Source: Drosophila pseudoobscura (taxonomy: Eukaryota; Arthropoda; Insecta; Diptera; Drosophilidae). Taken from it: a DNA stretch of 64,000 nucleotides. Below, in pieces: positions 25,430 to 36,601 of the stretch. Position numbers and translations under genes: made by a program. Where the stretch lies: contig NC_046680.1 in NCBI RefSeq assembly GCF_009870125.1, positions 3,968,001 through 4,032,000 on the forward strand, written 5' to 3'. The notes beneath the pieces are model-generated. The model was not told the origin of the DNA. It saw only the letters and a program-made list of their open reading frames with translations, and made no database searches. Every line of letters begins with the position of its first letter. Within the stretch, counting starts at the first letter, position 1.

Positions 25430-26313
25430 GTATTGTATAGCCTTTTGGCTATAAAAATGATCTGATCTGATCCAGATTCAGCAATCTGATAGATATGGTC
25501 ATTATCTATGATTCTGCGTTTTTAGTTTTCTCGAACCTGTAATATTGTGAATGCAACAGATTTTCGTTCTTTGTGGGGGCGGAAGGGGGTGGGGCGAAAT
25601 TTTGAGATATACGTTTTATAGTGAGATCTAACAGGAGTGCGGATACTAAATTTGGTTACTCTAGCCTTAATAGTCTCTGAGATTTGTGAATACCCCCAGA
25701 TTTGCATCCTTTGCGAGGGCGGAAGGGGGTGTGGCGAAATTTTGAAACAAACTCGTCTCGTTCCGATATATTAGGAGTGTGGATACCAAATTTAGTTGCT
25801 CTAGCTTTTATAGTCTCTGAGATCTAGGCGCTAATGTTTTACTCTAAGCAAAGCCGCCTATGCTACGTGTGTGTTAGAGAGAGACAGGGCGAGAAAAAAT
25901 GAAATTGTTTTCTTGATGCTGGCTATAATAATAATACGATCCAATTCAGATTCTGCAGTCTTAAAGATATTGTCATTCTCTACGATTCTGCGTTTTTGGT
26001 TTTCTCGTATCTTTAAAATTGTGGATGCCACAGATTTTCGCCTTTTGTGGGGGCGGAAGTGGGCGGGCAAAGTTTTGAAATATTTTTGTAGCAGTGACAT
26101 ATCACAGAAGTCTGGATCCAAAACATCGTTGCTCTAGCTCTTATAGTCTTTGAGCATTAGGCGCTGAAGGAGACGGACAGACGAACAGACGGACGGACGG
26201 ACAGACGGACAGACAGACATGGCTCAATCGACTCGGCTATTGATGCTGATCAATCACATCCACTTTCACCACAAATCTAAGATACCCCAATACTCATTTT
26301 GAGTATCGGGTAT
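25430..26313. mobile_element. Composite or rearranged foldback MITE with repeated internal units
   Basis: The right arm of the same family is present at about 26166-26313, shortened by a small deletion after TTGATGCTGATCAA. Its internal segment, recognised by GGGGGCGGAAG and nearby CTCTAGCTCTTATAG-like sequence, occurs three times (about 25555, 25700 and 26035). The element has therefore been amplified internally or built from several insertions. It is non-coding. Confidence 0.7.
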
Positions 26314-26319
26314 AATAAG

Positions 26320-27480
26320 ATAAGAAGGTTTGTTGCCAGTAGCTCCTGCCGAACGACCGTGAGGCATTGCGTCGCAGGGCACTATATAACCCTCCTGGTA
26401 GCCGTCTTCTGGCTCGCGCATCCTCGCATAGTTTACGCATAGTTGCACAGCGCATCCCATTTTCGTGTACCCCCACCAACGTTTCTTTAGTCAGCCTTCG
26501 ACCACAGCTTTCCTTCATCCTTTCTCTCTCGACTTCGAACCTGGAACAAGTGAAGAGTATGTGCTCCGCATCCTCTGGAGATCCATCTCTTCAGGCAGGA
26601 CAATCTCTGTCGCTTTCGTGCCCAAATCGGTGAAGATACGCTTTAAAGCCGCTTTAAACCGTGGCCGCTTAGAAGTTGGGTCAAATAGATATTCACATTT
26701 CCATGCCTTCTCGTGCACCACTCTTCTACGATTGGGATGAGAGATTATGTCCATCTATCCTGCGTGGACTCGTTCCATCTCCGCTGCCACTCGGCCATTT
26801 TCTTGTGCCGCTCCCGACGTCGGATAAAATCTCTATTTGGTGCCGACTGAGTAGTTTTCCTTTGCTCTGTGTAGACGTCGGCGGCTTCTCGTGCCAACAG
26901 GTCGATTGGTAATGCACCGGCAATGACCGGCATTATGCAGTAGGAGCCATCCCCTTGTTTCGGCCCCTTGTATTGAGCCGATTTAGTGCCCTTTCAGCTT
27001 CGCCACTCTTATACTCATTCAATTTAGGTGCTCACGGAAGCATAGGCGTGTATCCAGCATCACTTCCAGGTCCAAGATGGCTCTCAGGCATTCTACCCTG
27101 CATGCTCCTACATTTATTACCACTATTTCCGTTCTTTTTCGGCTGCTCAGCAGGACTACTTCTGTTTTGTAGTCGATCAGTTGGAGCCCAAATGAGCTTA
27201 TCCACTCTTTGATTGTCTTTTCCTTCCGCATCCTTCAGGTTTTTTGCGACCGACAACAGGGCAACGTCTTCGGCAAACCCTATCATGCATGTGTCATCTG
27301 GTAGCTGGAGTCGCAGGATTCCGTCGTAAATGACGTTCCATAGCAGCGACCCCCGGACTGATCCTTGGGGGACGCCACCAGTTACCTAGTACTTCTTTGT
27401 TCCTTTGTCTCTGAAATAGTCCTGGTCTGCCAGGTCTTCTCTTCGTCCGGTCTGTCAACATGTACATGTATCTTATCGCT
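26320..27480 (-). mobile_element. Decayed R1-clade LINE fragment (3' half of ORF2)
   Basis: The minus strand encodes, in several disturbed frames, the end of a reverse transcriptase and the C-terminal part of a non-LTR retrotransposon. Near 27370-27330 is a GGVPQGS motif followed by LLWNVIYDG. The catalytic box at about 27285 reads FAEDVALL instead of FADD. Next comes a K-T-E-V-V-L stretch, and the C-terminal part (26930-26330) contains the usual R1-type region with W-x-x-R-W and E-K-A-W-K-C-E-Y. At least three frame changes and the FADD substitution make it non-functional. The 5' part is missing. Its 3' end abuts the MITE arm ending at 26313. Confidence 0.75.
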
Positions 27481-27640
27481 ATTTTCGAAAATGACACAAC
27501 TCCCCATGTTTAAGTATCATAGGTCCAAGCACCAAAATAAAAAATTTTAATCAAATAACGCAAGAATGAGTACATATAATGGAAAAATTATTTGAAAATC
27601 TCCGGCAAGTCGAGCTGCTGGAAATCCAGCTTAGATCGCT

Positions 27641-28077
27641 TTAAGCGCCCTTAGAGCTTGTAGGCAGCGGCAAGTAGCGGTTGTACGACACCAGGTTTCG
27701 CACTAGAGCAACCACGGAGATCATACAGACAACGCCGGCAGGCATTAGTTTTCCAGAACGATTCCAGCGGGCACCCATTAGCCCAGCCAAGAACAGGGAC
27801 GTGCCCAATTGGAGCATGGGGCGTGGTTGATCCTGGGAATTTAGGTGGGCTCCATAGCCGAGTAGAGCTCCAAATGCAAGGCCAGCTCCAAGCGAAGGAA
27901 TCGATGCTGGTGAAATGGCAAAGAGATAAGGAGGTTGGATTACATGGCCCATTAAAACGAATATTGTGGCAGAACTACGCTCTTCCGACGAAAGCACTCA
28001 CCTGCCTTGGCATAGCCCATGATGCCGCCCGCCGCAACTGTCGCAGCATATGCATAACCAAACCAATCCACCGGCAT
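27641..28077 (-). CDS. CG5532: TMEM14 family mitochondrial inner-membrane protein
   Basis: A small four-helix membrane protein. Exons: 28077-28002 and 27906-27641, joined in phase 1, for 113 aa. The start is [20 protein letters not shown], followed by GYAKA, then S-x-P-S-L-x-A-G-L-x-F-G, a Gly-rich helix, a [14 protein letters not shown] segment and a last hydrophobic helix. This order is typical of TMEM14 proteins (the vertebrate TMEM14C works in mitochondrial porphyrin import). The ATG at 28075-28077 is the first and matches the family N-terminus. The gene is divergent from prel across a region with DRE sites. The family is sure; the D. melanogaster symbol is probable. Confidence 0.85.
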
Positions 28078-28967
28078 TTTAAATTGCTATACTTAACAAT
28101 TAAAAAACAAATTGTTTTTTTGTTGCACAAGAAAAACTAGTAGCAATCGATATCGATATACGATATATATAATATTAATATTTTTGTGGAATAACTAGAT
28201 TTTATTTTCCAAAATTTTAAATAAAATGTATCTCAAACGATCTGGATTATAAGGCAGATCAATCACTATAAGATAATTCTAGATTAATTTTACACGGTGT
28301 GCTAGCACAACAAGGTGTGACAGCTTATCAATACAAAAGGCGATCAATACAAGTTGAAAGATGTGTGACAGCAGCAGGGTGAACGTTTATGGTATTCCGA
28401 TATCGATAATTCCACACCCTCTTGCAAAGTGTGACAGCAGTGGCCTTTGGACCAGGTGCGAACTAAATTAAATGGATGAAATTAAATAAAACGGTAGGAA
28501 TGAAATTCACAGGTGCCATTATGACGAAACAGTGAACGTCGGAGACCATTCCGATTAATGAGAAAAGGCCCAAAGACAAAGAAATTCATAGTTTTCGAGT
28601 TAGCCTGTCTGTGACGCAGTTACACAACAAAATTCTTGCCACAGACGTGTGGGCGCCCACAAAAAGTGGCAGGGGACGAATTATTCATAACAAAAACCAC
28701 ATCGTGCCCCAAGAAAGGGGTCCCCCACTGCACTCTGGAGCTGTGCACACACCAAAGGCTAAAGGCTGGTAGGTCCCGATGCTCGAGGCAATTGTCAATT
28801 TGCCGATTGCTATTTATATCTGCAACATGCGATTGCAATTGATTTTCTCTTTTTGTCTCTTTATTTTAGTTCAGGGACGCAGTCCGGCGTGAATTGGTGA
28901 GGAATTCACTTTTGTTTTCGGTAAGGCACGCGCCGACGAGCGGGCTTATCAATTCATTGCCGCCGTC
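28078..28967. promoter_or_regulatory. Divergent promoter region between TMEM14 gene and prel
   Basis: About 890 bp contains two perfect DREF sites (TATCGATA at 28151-28158 and 28401-28408) and three exact copies of GTGTGACAGC (28315, 28363, 28429). These are the sort of elements found at broadly expressed fly promoters. The prel 5' UTR probably contains a small intron before 28870 (acceptor-like TTATTTTAG). Both flanking genes are mitochondrial membrane genes. Confidence 0.6.
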
Positions 28968-29736
28968 ATGGTCATCACGGCGTCCAGTTACCGCACTGAG
29001 GCAGTCTTCGATTACAGCTGGAAGAATGTTGTAGTTGCTTACTGGAACCGCTACCCGAATCCCTCCAGCTCACACGTCCTCACCGAAGACACTATCCAAC
29101 GGGAGGTACGGGATGGCAAGTTATACTCGCGGAGATTGCTCTCAAAGACTAATCCGGTGCCCAAATGGGGATCTCGGTTCTACAACAATGTGCCGGTCAA
29201 GATTGTTGAGGATTCGGTGCTAGATCCGGTTGCAAAGACCTTCACCACATTCACCCGCAATCTGGGCATGAAGAAGATAATGGTAAGTAAATTTGCTAGT
29301 TCTTGCAAGGGAACGTGAAATAACATGTTTTGATTTTTAGAGAGTCGATGAAATCGTTACCTACACCGAGCAGAATGATGGAAGCACACTAGCCGTTCGT
29401 CGGGCCTACATCAGCTCGCAAGTGTTTGGCTTCTCACGTGCCATTCGGGCCTTTGGCATTGAACGATTTAAGTCGAACAGCAACAAGGCTTCTAATGGCT
29501 TTGATTACGTGCTTCGCAGAATGTTCCCGAAAAGCCAATCGAGTGTCCATCATTCAGCCTCTCCAGCAGCGGGAGCAACGGGAGCGTTTGCAGCCCATCA
29601 GAGCGAACTGTCTGTTGCCACAACGGCGGCGGTCCCGAATCACACCAGCACGATAAAGAGTGTGGCTAGGATAGGCTATGACTTTATGAAATGTCATGCT
29701 TCCAAGATTGCACAACTGTTTTCAGTTAGAAATTGA
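28968..29736 (+). CDS. prel: PRELI-like mitochondrial intermembrane-space lipid-transfer protein
   Basis: Exons: 28968-29282 and 29341-29736; the 58-bp intron is in phase 0; 236 aa. The PRELI/MSF1 domain covers about residues 1-175: the F-D-Y-S-W start, [23 protein letters not shown] and the E-x-S-V-L-D-P core. PRELI proteins work with TRIAP1 to move phosphatidic acid between mitochondrial membranes for cardiolipin synthesis; that is family knowledge. The C-terminal tail (from about residue 175) is Ser/Ala-rich and of low conservation. The ATG at 28968 is the first in frame and starts the domain directly. Confidence 0.9.
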
Positions 29737-30153
29737 ATCGCTATTATACTTCTAGAATGGGAAATGAATGGGAAAGCTTCGATTTGGGGCGAATTCTGGA
29801 TTCGACTTCAGTTCAGCGTTGTGGCAAGCGGAAAATTTGCCGGCTGTAATTATATGTATTCCAAACAAAACCAACTTTGATACTTTGCTGCATTTCATTC
29901 CGTGTGAGTGTGCCCTCAAAAAAATATGAGAACGATGGCACGGTTGGTTTGTTGAACTCTTTAATTTTAATCAAGCAAATTGCATTGTTTAATCTATATT
30001 TCTGTTAGGCCAACCATTCTGTACGTAAAATTCGGGAATTGTATGTAAACTTGTATATTTTGAAATAAATTATTAATATTTAAATTATGCCCTCAACCAA
30101 TCTCTTACAAATCTACTTTTCATATTCAAAATAAATGGATTATATTTGACATA
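29737..30153. other. Intergenic, AT-rich, nothing recognised
   Basis: Downstream of prel there is AT-rich sequence with possible polyadenylation signals (for example AATAAA near 30064) up to the Tc1-type transposon. No coding or RNA feature is seen. Confidence 0.6.
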
Positions 30154-31287
30154 CACTTCCCGACACTTGAATACGACATACTAAAATGTACACTTTAAAC
30201 ACCAATATTTCCGGCACAAGCCAAAGAAAACGGGGAATTTGAATTTTCCTCAAATCTCTGTTCAATTTAGCATAAATTAAAAAAAAAATAATAGCAATAT
30301 TCATCAAAGTAGAAACCTCTCAACTTTGTTGCATGCTTGATAAACTCGACTTAATGAAAATTAGGATTTTGCTCACCACAGAATAATAGCGCTCAGACTG
30401 CTGTGAAAACGATCCAATTATAATTCTTCTTTACTACTCACTTCCTTTACTTCCTTGAGTCCTTATAAATATAAAAAAGAAACCCTTATGACCCTTCAAA
30501 TTAAAATTTTTGTCCCTTTGAAAATGCTATATAGCGACAGTCTCTACTCCACGCCATATGAATATGCAAAAGTACGGGAGTATTCTAAGTTTTCGTCCGT
30601 TGGCTGAGGTTTTTTATTAATTACAGTCCCTTATGGTGTGGAGTCTTCGAAAAAACATGTTTTATTATTTTAGCACTAGCTAAAAGTACAGTTTTAGATT
30701 TTTAAATCGAGTTTTAGTCGTGTTTTTTAGATGCGGCTCGCAGATGAGATCTTATGGAGGTCTCGGAAGTAGCAATTTTGGTTCGGTTTTTTATGTTTTT
30801 GCCATAATTTGACCCGTTCTTTATGAAATCACTCAGAACACACCTAGTTTTACCAATTTCATCACTTATTTTCATTATTGATGGACCTACTTCCTTCGAG
30901 GCTTTTATTGTGGAGTTTTCGTCCTTTGAAAAGGACTTACCATAACCCAAATTTTTTTCTCGTAATAAGGACACCCTAATTGATTTTTGAGAATTTATTC
31001 AATGTCCGGTCGCGACCACATCCAAAATAAAAAATTGTTCAATGTGAATGTCGTATTCAAGTGTCGCATTTTTTTGGGAGCGGAAATTTGAGTTACATAT
31101 GTCAATTAAATTTTTTTCCTCAATCTACTTTGATGAATATTGCTACTATTTTATTTTATTTTAATTTATGCTAAATTGAATAGAGATTTGAGGAAAATTC
31201 AAATTCACCGTTTTCTTTGGCTTGTGCCGGAAATGTTGGTGCCTAAAGTGTACATTTTAGTATGTCGTATTTAAGTGTCGTGGAGTG
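30154..31287 (-). mobile_element. Tc1-type DNA transposon, internally deleted
   Basis: The ends are inverted copies starting CACTYCMCGACACTTRAATA, each next to a TA (30152-30153 and 31288-31289), the target duplication of Tc1/mariner elements. The inverted repeats extend about 180 bp, with a second direct copy of the GTCGTATTCAAGTGTCG motif inside the right arm (about 31047-31065), an IR/DR-like layout. The minus strand at 30974-30714 encodes about 86 aa of a Tc1 transposase N-terminus with helix-turn-helix features (I-G-K-T-R-C-V-L, F-I-K-N-G-S-N-Y-G-K). The DDE catalytic part is missing, so this copy is non-autonomous. Confidence 0.85.
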
Positions 31288-31289
31288 TA

Positions 31290-32403
31290 TGTAGATTGTA
31301 TTTTTAAGATCCCTAGAAATAAACATAATTTACGTAGACACTAGTGGGCCATCGTAGCTGGTTACAACGAGAATAGTGGAAATTTCAAATTACTGATGCA
31401 ATAAGGAACAAATCGACACAATGGTACCGAATACTCAATACTCAATTGTCGTGCCATTCCAGATCGCTAACAGATCAACGCTGCTAACTTTCTATAGCAG
31501 TGCCGTCCTATGTGGTTTGCATTACTGAAGCTCTGCTGCTCGACTGGTGACTGGGATAGACTTTCCCACGTATGAAAAAACAAAATATTTATCATGAGGA
31601 CGACGAGGTCTATAGATGATCGATTTGAGTTTTATCATTTGGAAAATACGTCATTACACCTGAAAGTTTAGCGTTCTGAGGAATATGATATATGGTGCGA
31701 CACATCTACTGGAAATAATATGCCATACATTCCATTGACATTCTAGTTGCCAAATATATCAGCAAAAGTTTCAGCAGGCGAAACATACCGGTTTTTTTTA
31801 TGTGTATGGGAACGGAAATAATCGAGATGTATGGTCAGAATGAGGTGATTTCAGTCGATCTGCTCACCTTGCCCGCCTCTTTTGCTAATGATGATGCTCC
31901 AGAAAGAATGGATACCTACAAGAGGAAACTTCCCAGCCAATACCGACGATTCATCAATACCATAACCGTTAGGTTTTCTTTATGGAATGCCATTGTTCTA
32001 CATTTACAGTACCCTAACAGTAAAAAATATTAAATTTTCCTTCGAATTCAGAGACGTTCCGACTATCGCACAAAAATATCGATTTCGATCTTTTTCAACC
32101 AAGGAAATATCACTTAAACATATATCGATATAACAATATATACAACCCGGCGACGCCAACTTCCCTCTAAAAATCGCATGTAAGCGCATTTTTTGTGTAT
32201 TTTGTGTTCAAGAAAGTGTTTTTTTCGCAGATTATATGAACGTAATTGCATAAATGGTTCTATAACGTAGCTCACTGACCCGTACAATTTGCAGTTTGCA
32301 CAGACGTACCCAGTACAAACTGACGAGAACCTTTTGTGCACTGCGAAAGCAAGGACAGTTTTAATTGAACATTAAAGAAAGGCACCACACCGGCATTAAG
32401 AAA
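31290..32403. other. Iswi upstream region with DRE sites
   Basis: It holds a perfect DREF site (TATCGATA at 32123-32130) and a partial one near 32077, with the Iswi transcription start probably shortly after. A 77-codon frame (ATG 31800, stop 32031-32033) has fairly coding-like codons and starts MCMGTEIIEMYGQNEVISVD, but I recognise no family, and it may be a gene relic or chance. Confidence 0.45.
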
Positions 32404-35400
32404 ATGTCCAAAACAGATGCTGCCTCCGTCGACGCCACCGAGGAGAACTCTGTAAGTAGAAAGCTGAGGGAAATTCAATATATTTACGATTAGTGACGCC
32501 ATAGAGGGTGTCGGTGAAGCGTAGAATATTCTAAAATTTTTCTTTGCCTTTCCGCAGAATGAAACCACTTCCGATGCGGCCACCAGCTCCTCGGGGGAGA
32601 AGGAGGCAGAGTTCGACAACAAGATTGAAGCCGACCGGAGTCGGCGGTTCGATTTTCTGCTAAAACAAACTGCTGAAATATTCACCCATTTCATGACAAA
32701 CAGCGCCAAGAGTCCCACAAAGCCAAAAGGAAGACCCAAAAAGATCAAGGATAAAGAAAAAGAGAAGGATAAGGATAAAGATAAGGATAAGGAATTGGCT
32801 GAGTAAATGCATATAATTTTATATTTCTTTACGCGTACTTATGCCCACCTGTTTGTCCCTGTAGTCATCGTCATCGCAAAACAGAGCAGGAGGAGGATGA
32901 AGAGTTGTTGGCCGAGGATACGGCTACAAAGGAACTATTTCGTTTCGATGCTTCCCCTACCTACATTAAGGGTGGTGAAATGCGCGACTATCAAGTTCGT
33001 GGTCTCAACTGGATGATCTCATTGTACGAGAATGGCATCAACGGCATTCTGGCCGATGAAATGGGTTTGGGTAAGACCCTACAGACCATCTCTCTTCTTG
33101 GGTATCTCAAACATTTCAAGTGAGTTGTCCAAATGTGTTACGCTTCAAAAGTACTCAGAGCATTCTGATTATCCTGCAGAAACCAAGCTGGTCCCCACAT
33201 CGTGATTGTTCCCAAGTCCACGCTACAGAATTGGGTGAATGAGTTCAAGAAATGGTGCCCATCGCTGCAGGCTGTTTGCCTGATTGGTGACCAGGACACT
33301 CGCAACACTTTCATCCGTGATGTGTTGATGCCGGGCGAGTGGGACGTTTGCGTGACATCCTACGAGATGTGCATACGTGAAAAGTCCGTATTTAAGAAGT
33401 TCAATTGGCGTTATCTGGTTATTGACGAGGCACATCGCATCAAGAACGAGAAATCCAAGCTTTCGGAGATACTCCGGGAGTTCAAAACAGCTAATCGGCT
33501 GCTTATCACCGGTACCCCATTGCAGAACAATCTCCACGAGCTCTGGGCCCTCTTGAACTTTCTCTTGCCCGATGTATTTAACTCGGCGGAGGACTTTGAT
33601 GAGTGGTTCAACACAAACACATGCCTGGGAGATGATGCCCTCATCACGAGACTGCATGCCGTACTTAAACCCTTTTTGCTGCGTCGTCTAAAGTCCGAGG
33701 TGGAGAAGCGTCTGAAGCCCAAGAAGGAAATGAAGATATTCGTTGGTCTTTCCAAGATGCAAAGAGATTGGTACACCAAGGTACTGCTGAAGGACATTGA
33801 CATTGTTAACGGAGCTGGTAAAGTGGAGAAGATGCGTCTGCAAAATATCCTCATGCAGCTGCGCAAGTGCACCAATCACCCCTATCTGTTTGATGGAGCC
33901 GAGCCGGGCCCTCCATATACCACGGACACTCATCTGGTTTACAATTCTGGAAAAATGGCCATTCTGGATAAACTCTTGCCCAAACTCCAGGAACAGGGAT
34001 CACGTGTTTTGATCTTCTCCCAAATGACCCGCATGCTCGATATTCTAGAGGACTATTGCCATTGGAAGAACTATAACTACTGTCGGCTGGATGGTCAAAC
34101 GCCTCACGAAGACCGCAACCGACAGATCCAGGAATATAATATGGAGAATAGTACAAAATTCGTCTTCATGTTGTCCACAAGAGCTGGAGGCCTGGGCATT
34201 AATCTGGCCACCGCCGATGTTGTCATCATCTATGACTCCGATTGGAATCCCCAAATGGACTTGCAGGCTATGGATCGTGCACATCGTATCGGTCAGAAGA
34301 AGCAAGTAAGAGTTTTTCGCTTGATCACAGAGAGTACTGTAGAGGAGAAGATCGTAGAGAGGGCCGAGGTCAAGCTGAGGCTGGACAAAATGGTCATTCA
34401 GGGTGGCCGCCTTGTTGACAACCGCTCCAGTCAAATTAACAAAGATGAAATGCTTAACATTATTCGATTCGGAGCCAGCCAAGTATTTAATTCGAAGGAA
34501 ACTGACATCACCGACGAGGATATCGATGTCATACTGGAGCGCGGTGAGGCTAAAACGGCTGAGCAGAAGGCCCAACTTGATAGCATGGGAGAGAGCTCGT
34601 TGCGCACTTTCACCATGGACACGAATGGCGAGGCCGGCACTTCGTCTGTCTATCAGTTTGAGGGCGAGGATTGGCGTGAGAAGCAGAAGCAGAACGCACT
34701 TGGAAACTGGATTGAGCCACCGAAGCGTGAGCGTAAGGCGAACTATGCCGTGGACGCCTATTTCAGGGAAGCCCTGCGCGTCTCCGAGCCCAAAGCCCCT
34801 AAGGCCCCACGCCCACCCAAGCAACCTATTGTCCAGGACTTCCAGTTCTTTCCGCCCCGCCTGTTCGAGCTGCTCGACCAAGAGATCTACTATTTCCGAA
34901 AGACTGTCAACTACAAGGTGCCCAAGAATACAGAACTCGGCTCGGAAGCCAACAAAATTCAGAGGGAGGAACAGCGCAAGATTGACGAGGCCGAGCCCCT
35001 CACCGAAGACGAAATCATCGAGAAAGAGAACCTCCTCTCCCATGGCTTCACGGCCTGGACCAAGAGGGACTTCAATCAGTTCATCAAGGCCAACGAGAAG
35101 TACGGACGTGATGACATTGACAACATAGCCAAGGACGTGGAGGGCAAGACTCCCGAAGAGGTTATTGAGTACAACGCCGTGTTCTGGGAGCGTTGCACAG
35201 AGCTGCAGGACATTGAACGAATTATGGGACAGATTGAGCGAGGTGAAGGAAAGATTCAGCGACGGCTGTCGATCAAGAAGGCCCTGGATCAAAAGGTATG
35301 TCGGATGATTTATTTATTAGTAGAGGATGTATCACATTTAATGAATATCACATCTCTTTAAAGATGTCAAGGTATCGAGCACCCTTCCATCAACTGCGTC

Positions 35401-35877
35401 TGCAATACGGCAACAACAAGGGGAAAAACTATACCGAGATCGAAGATCGTTTCCTAGTCTGCATGCTGCACAAGCTTGGCTTTGACAAGGAGAATGTCTA
35501 CGAGGAACTGAGAGCGGCTATAAGGTAAGTGGAGAAGTCTGCAAAATCTGAAACTCTTACTTATTCTGTTGTTGGTTATGATGCAATTCGACAGAGCATC
35601 GCCGCAGTTCCGCTTCGATTGGTTTATCAAGTCGCGCACAGCTCTGGAACTTCAACGTCGTTGCAACACCTTGATTACACTCATCGAACGCGAGAATATC
35701 GAATTGGAGGAAAAGGAACGCGCCGAGAAGAAGAAAAAGACGCCGAAAGGCAGCGTTTCTAGTGGCAGTGGAAGCCACAACAGCACTCCAGCACCAACGC
35801 CCCAGCCCAAGGCTAATCAGAAGCGCAAGAACGATGTGGTGGCCACCAGCAGCAGTTCCAAGAAGAAGAAGAAGTAA
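32404..35877 (+). CDS. Iswi: ISWI chromatin-remodelling ATPase
   Basis: Motor subunit of the NURF, ACF and CHRAC nucleosome-sliding complexes; nuclear. Exons: 32404-32451, 32558-32802, 32865-33119, 33180-35295, 35364-35524 and 35595-35877, giving 1035 aa, slightly longer than the known fly protein because of a Lys/Asp-rich stretch near residues 80-97. Order: acidic/basic N-terminus; SNF2 ATPase with Walker A DEMGLGKT at about 162-169 and DEAH box in exon 4; helicase C lobe with [19 protein letters not shown] ([13 protein letters not shown]); SLIDE ([14 protein letters not shown]); Lys-rich tail. All junction phases agree. No missing key residue is seen. It converges with the SLC36 gene; the DRE promoter fits broad expression. 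Confidence 0.98.
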
Positions 35878-36601
35878 AAAAGGTACTGAACGGAATGTAC
35901 GATCGCAAGATATTCCCTTGAGATTTGGCCTTTCCAATCATTAGTTGCAGTTCCAGAGCAAAGACAACAGATTACTTAATATTTCAGTCTGCATAGACAA
36001 ATACATAGATATGTATGAACGTAGCTCTTAGTTCAGTTGCCCCAACAGCCACCACAGCCCACAACAAATATGCATTCAAAAATTCAACTATAATATCATT
36101 GCGCGCCGCTGTATTCTATTCCACGTATTTGTACTTTGATTTTAAGAGCTTAATTATTATATTTATATATTGCAACATCAGATCAATGAGTATTCCTAAT
36201 GAACAGTTTATCCGACCTTTATTCTAGAAAGTAAACGGAGGAGGGAAACAATTTCAATCTCATTTTCAGAAGCATTCTCTTTATAGACTTAACATAATAA
36301 CATTTATAAATTCTATGAATTGCAGTTTAGCAGTTTTGGTGTCACGAGGCACTTATACATGCACACACATAAAGACTTAAACATTAATATCATCTTATTC
36401 ATGCAGTCAGCGGCATCGACATTGGCTCCGACACCGCCTTGTCGCCGCGGGGCGGAGCTAGATAACTGCGCTTTGAACTCAAACTCTCATCTCTCTGTCT
36501 CAGTTTTCGATTCCATCTGTAGGGGTACCTGCATCGTATTTAATACTACCATCGTCCATCGTCCATGTACGATGGGTGGGATGGGAACTTTAGAGATCCC
36601 A
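35878..36601. other. Convergent 3' region between Iswi and the SLC36 gene
   Basis: It holds presumed 3' UTRs of both genes. The reading frames here are short and show no family features. No RNA gene is recognised. Confidence 0.55.

Noticed and set aside
31800-32033. 77-codon frame upstream of Iswi as a definite gene
   Set aside because: Codon use is suggestive but there is no homology, promoter or polyadenylation evidence; kept only as a remark in the upstream-region entry.
34045-35292. 415-codon minus-strand frame opposite Iswi
   Set aside because: It is the antisense shadow of the strongly codon-biased Iswi exon; the protein has no domain.
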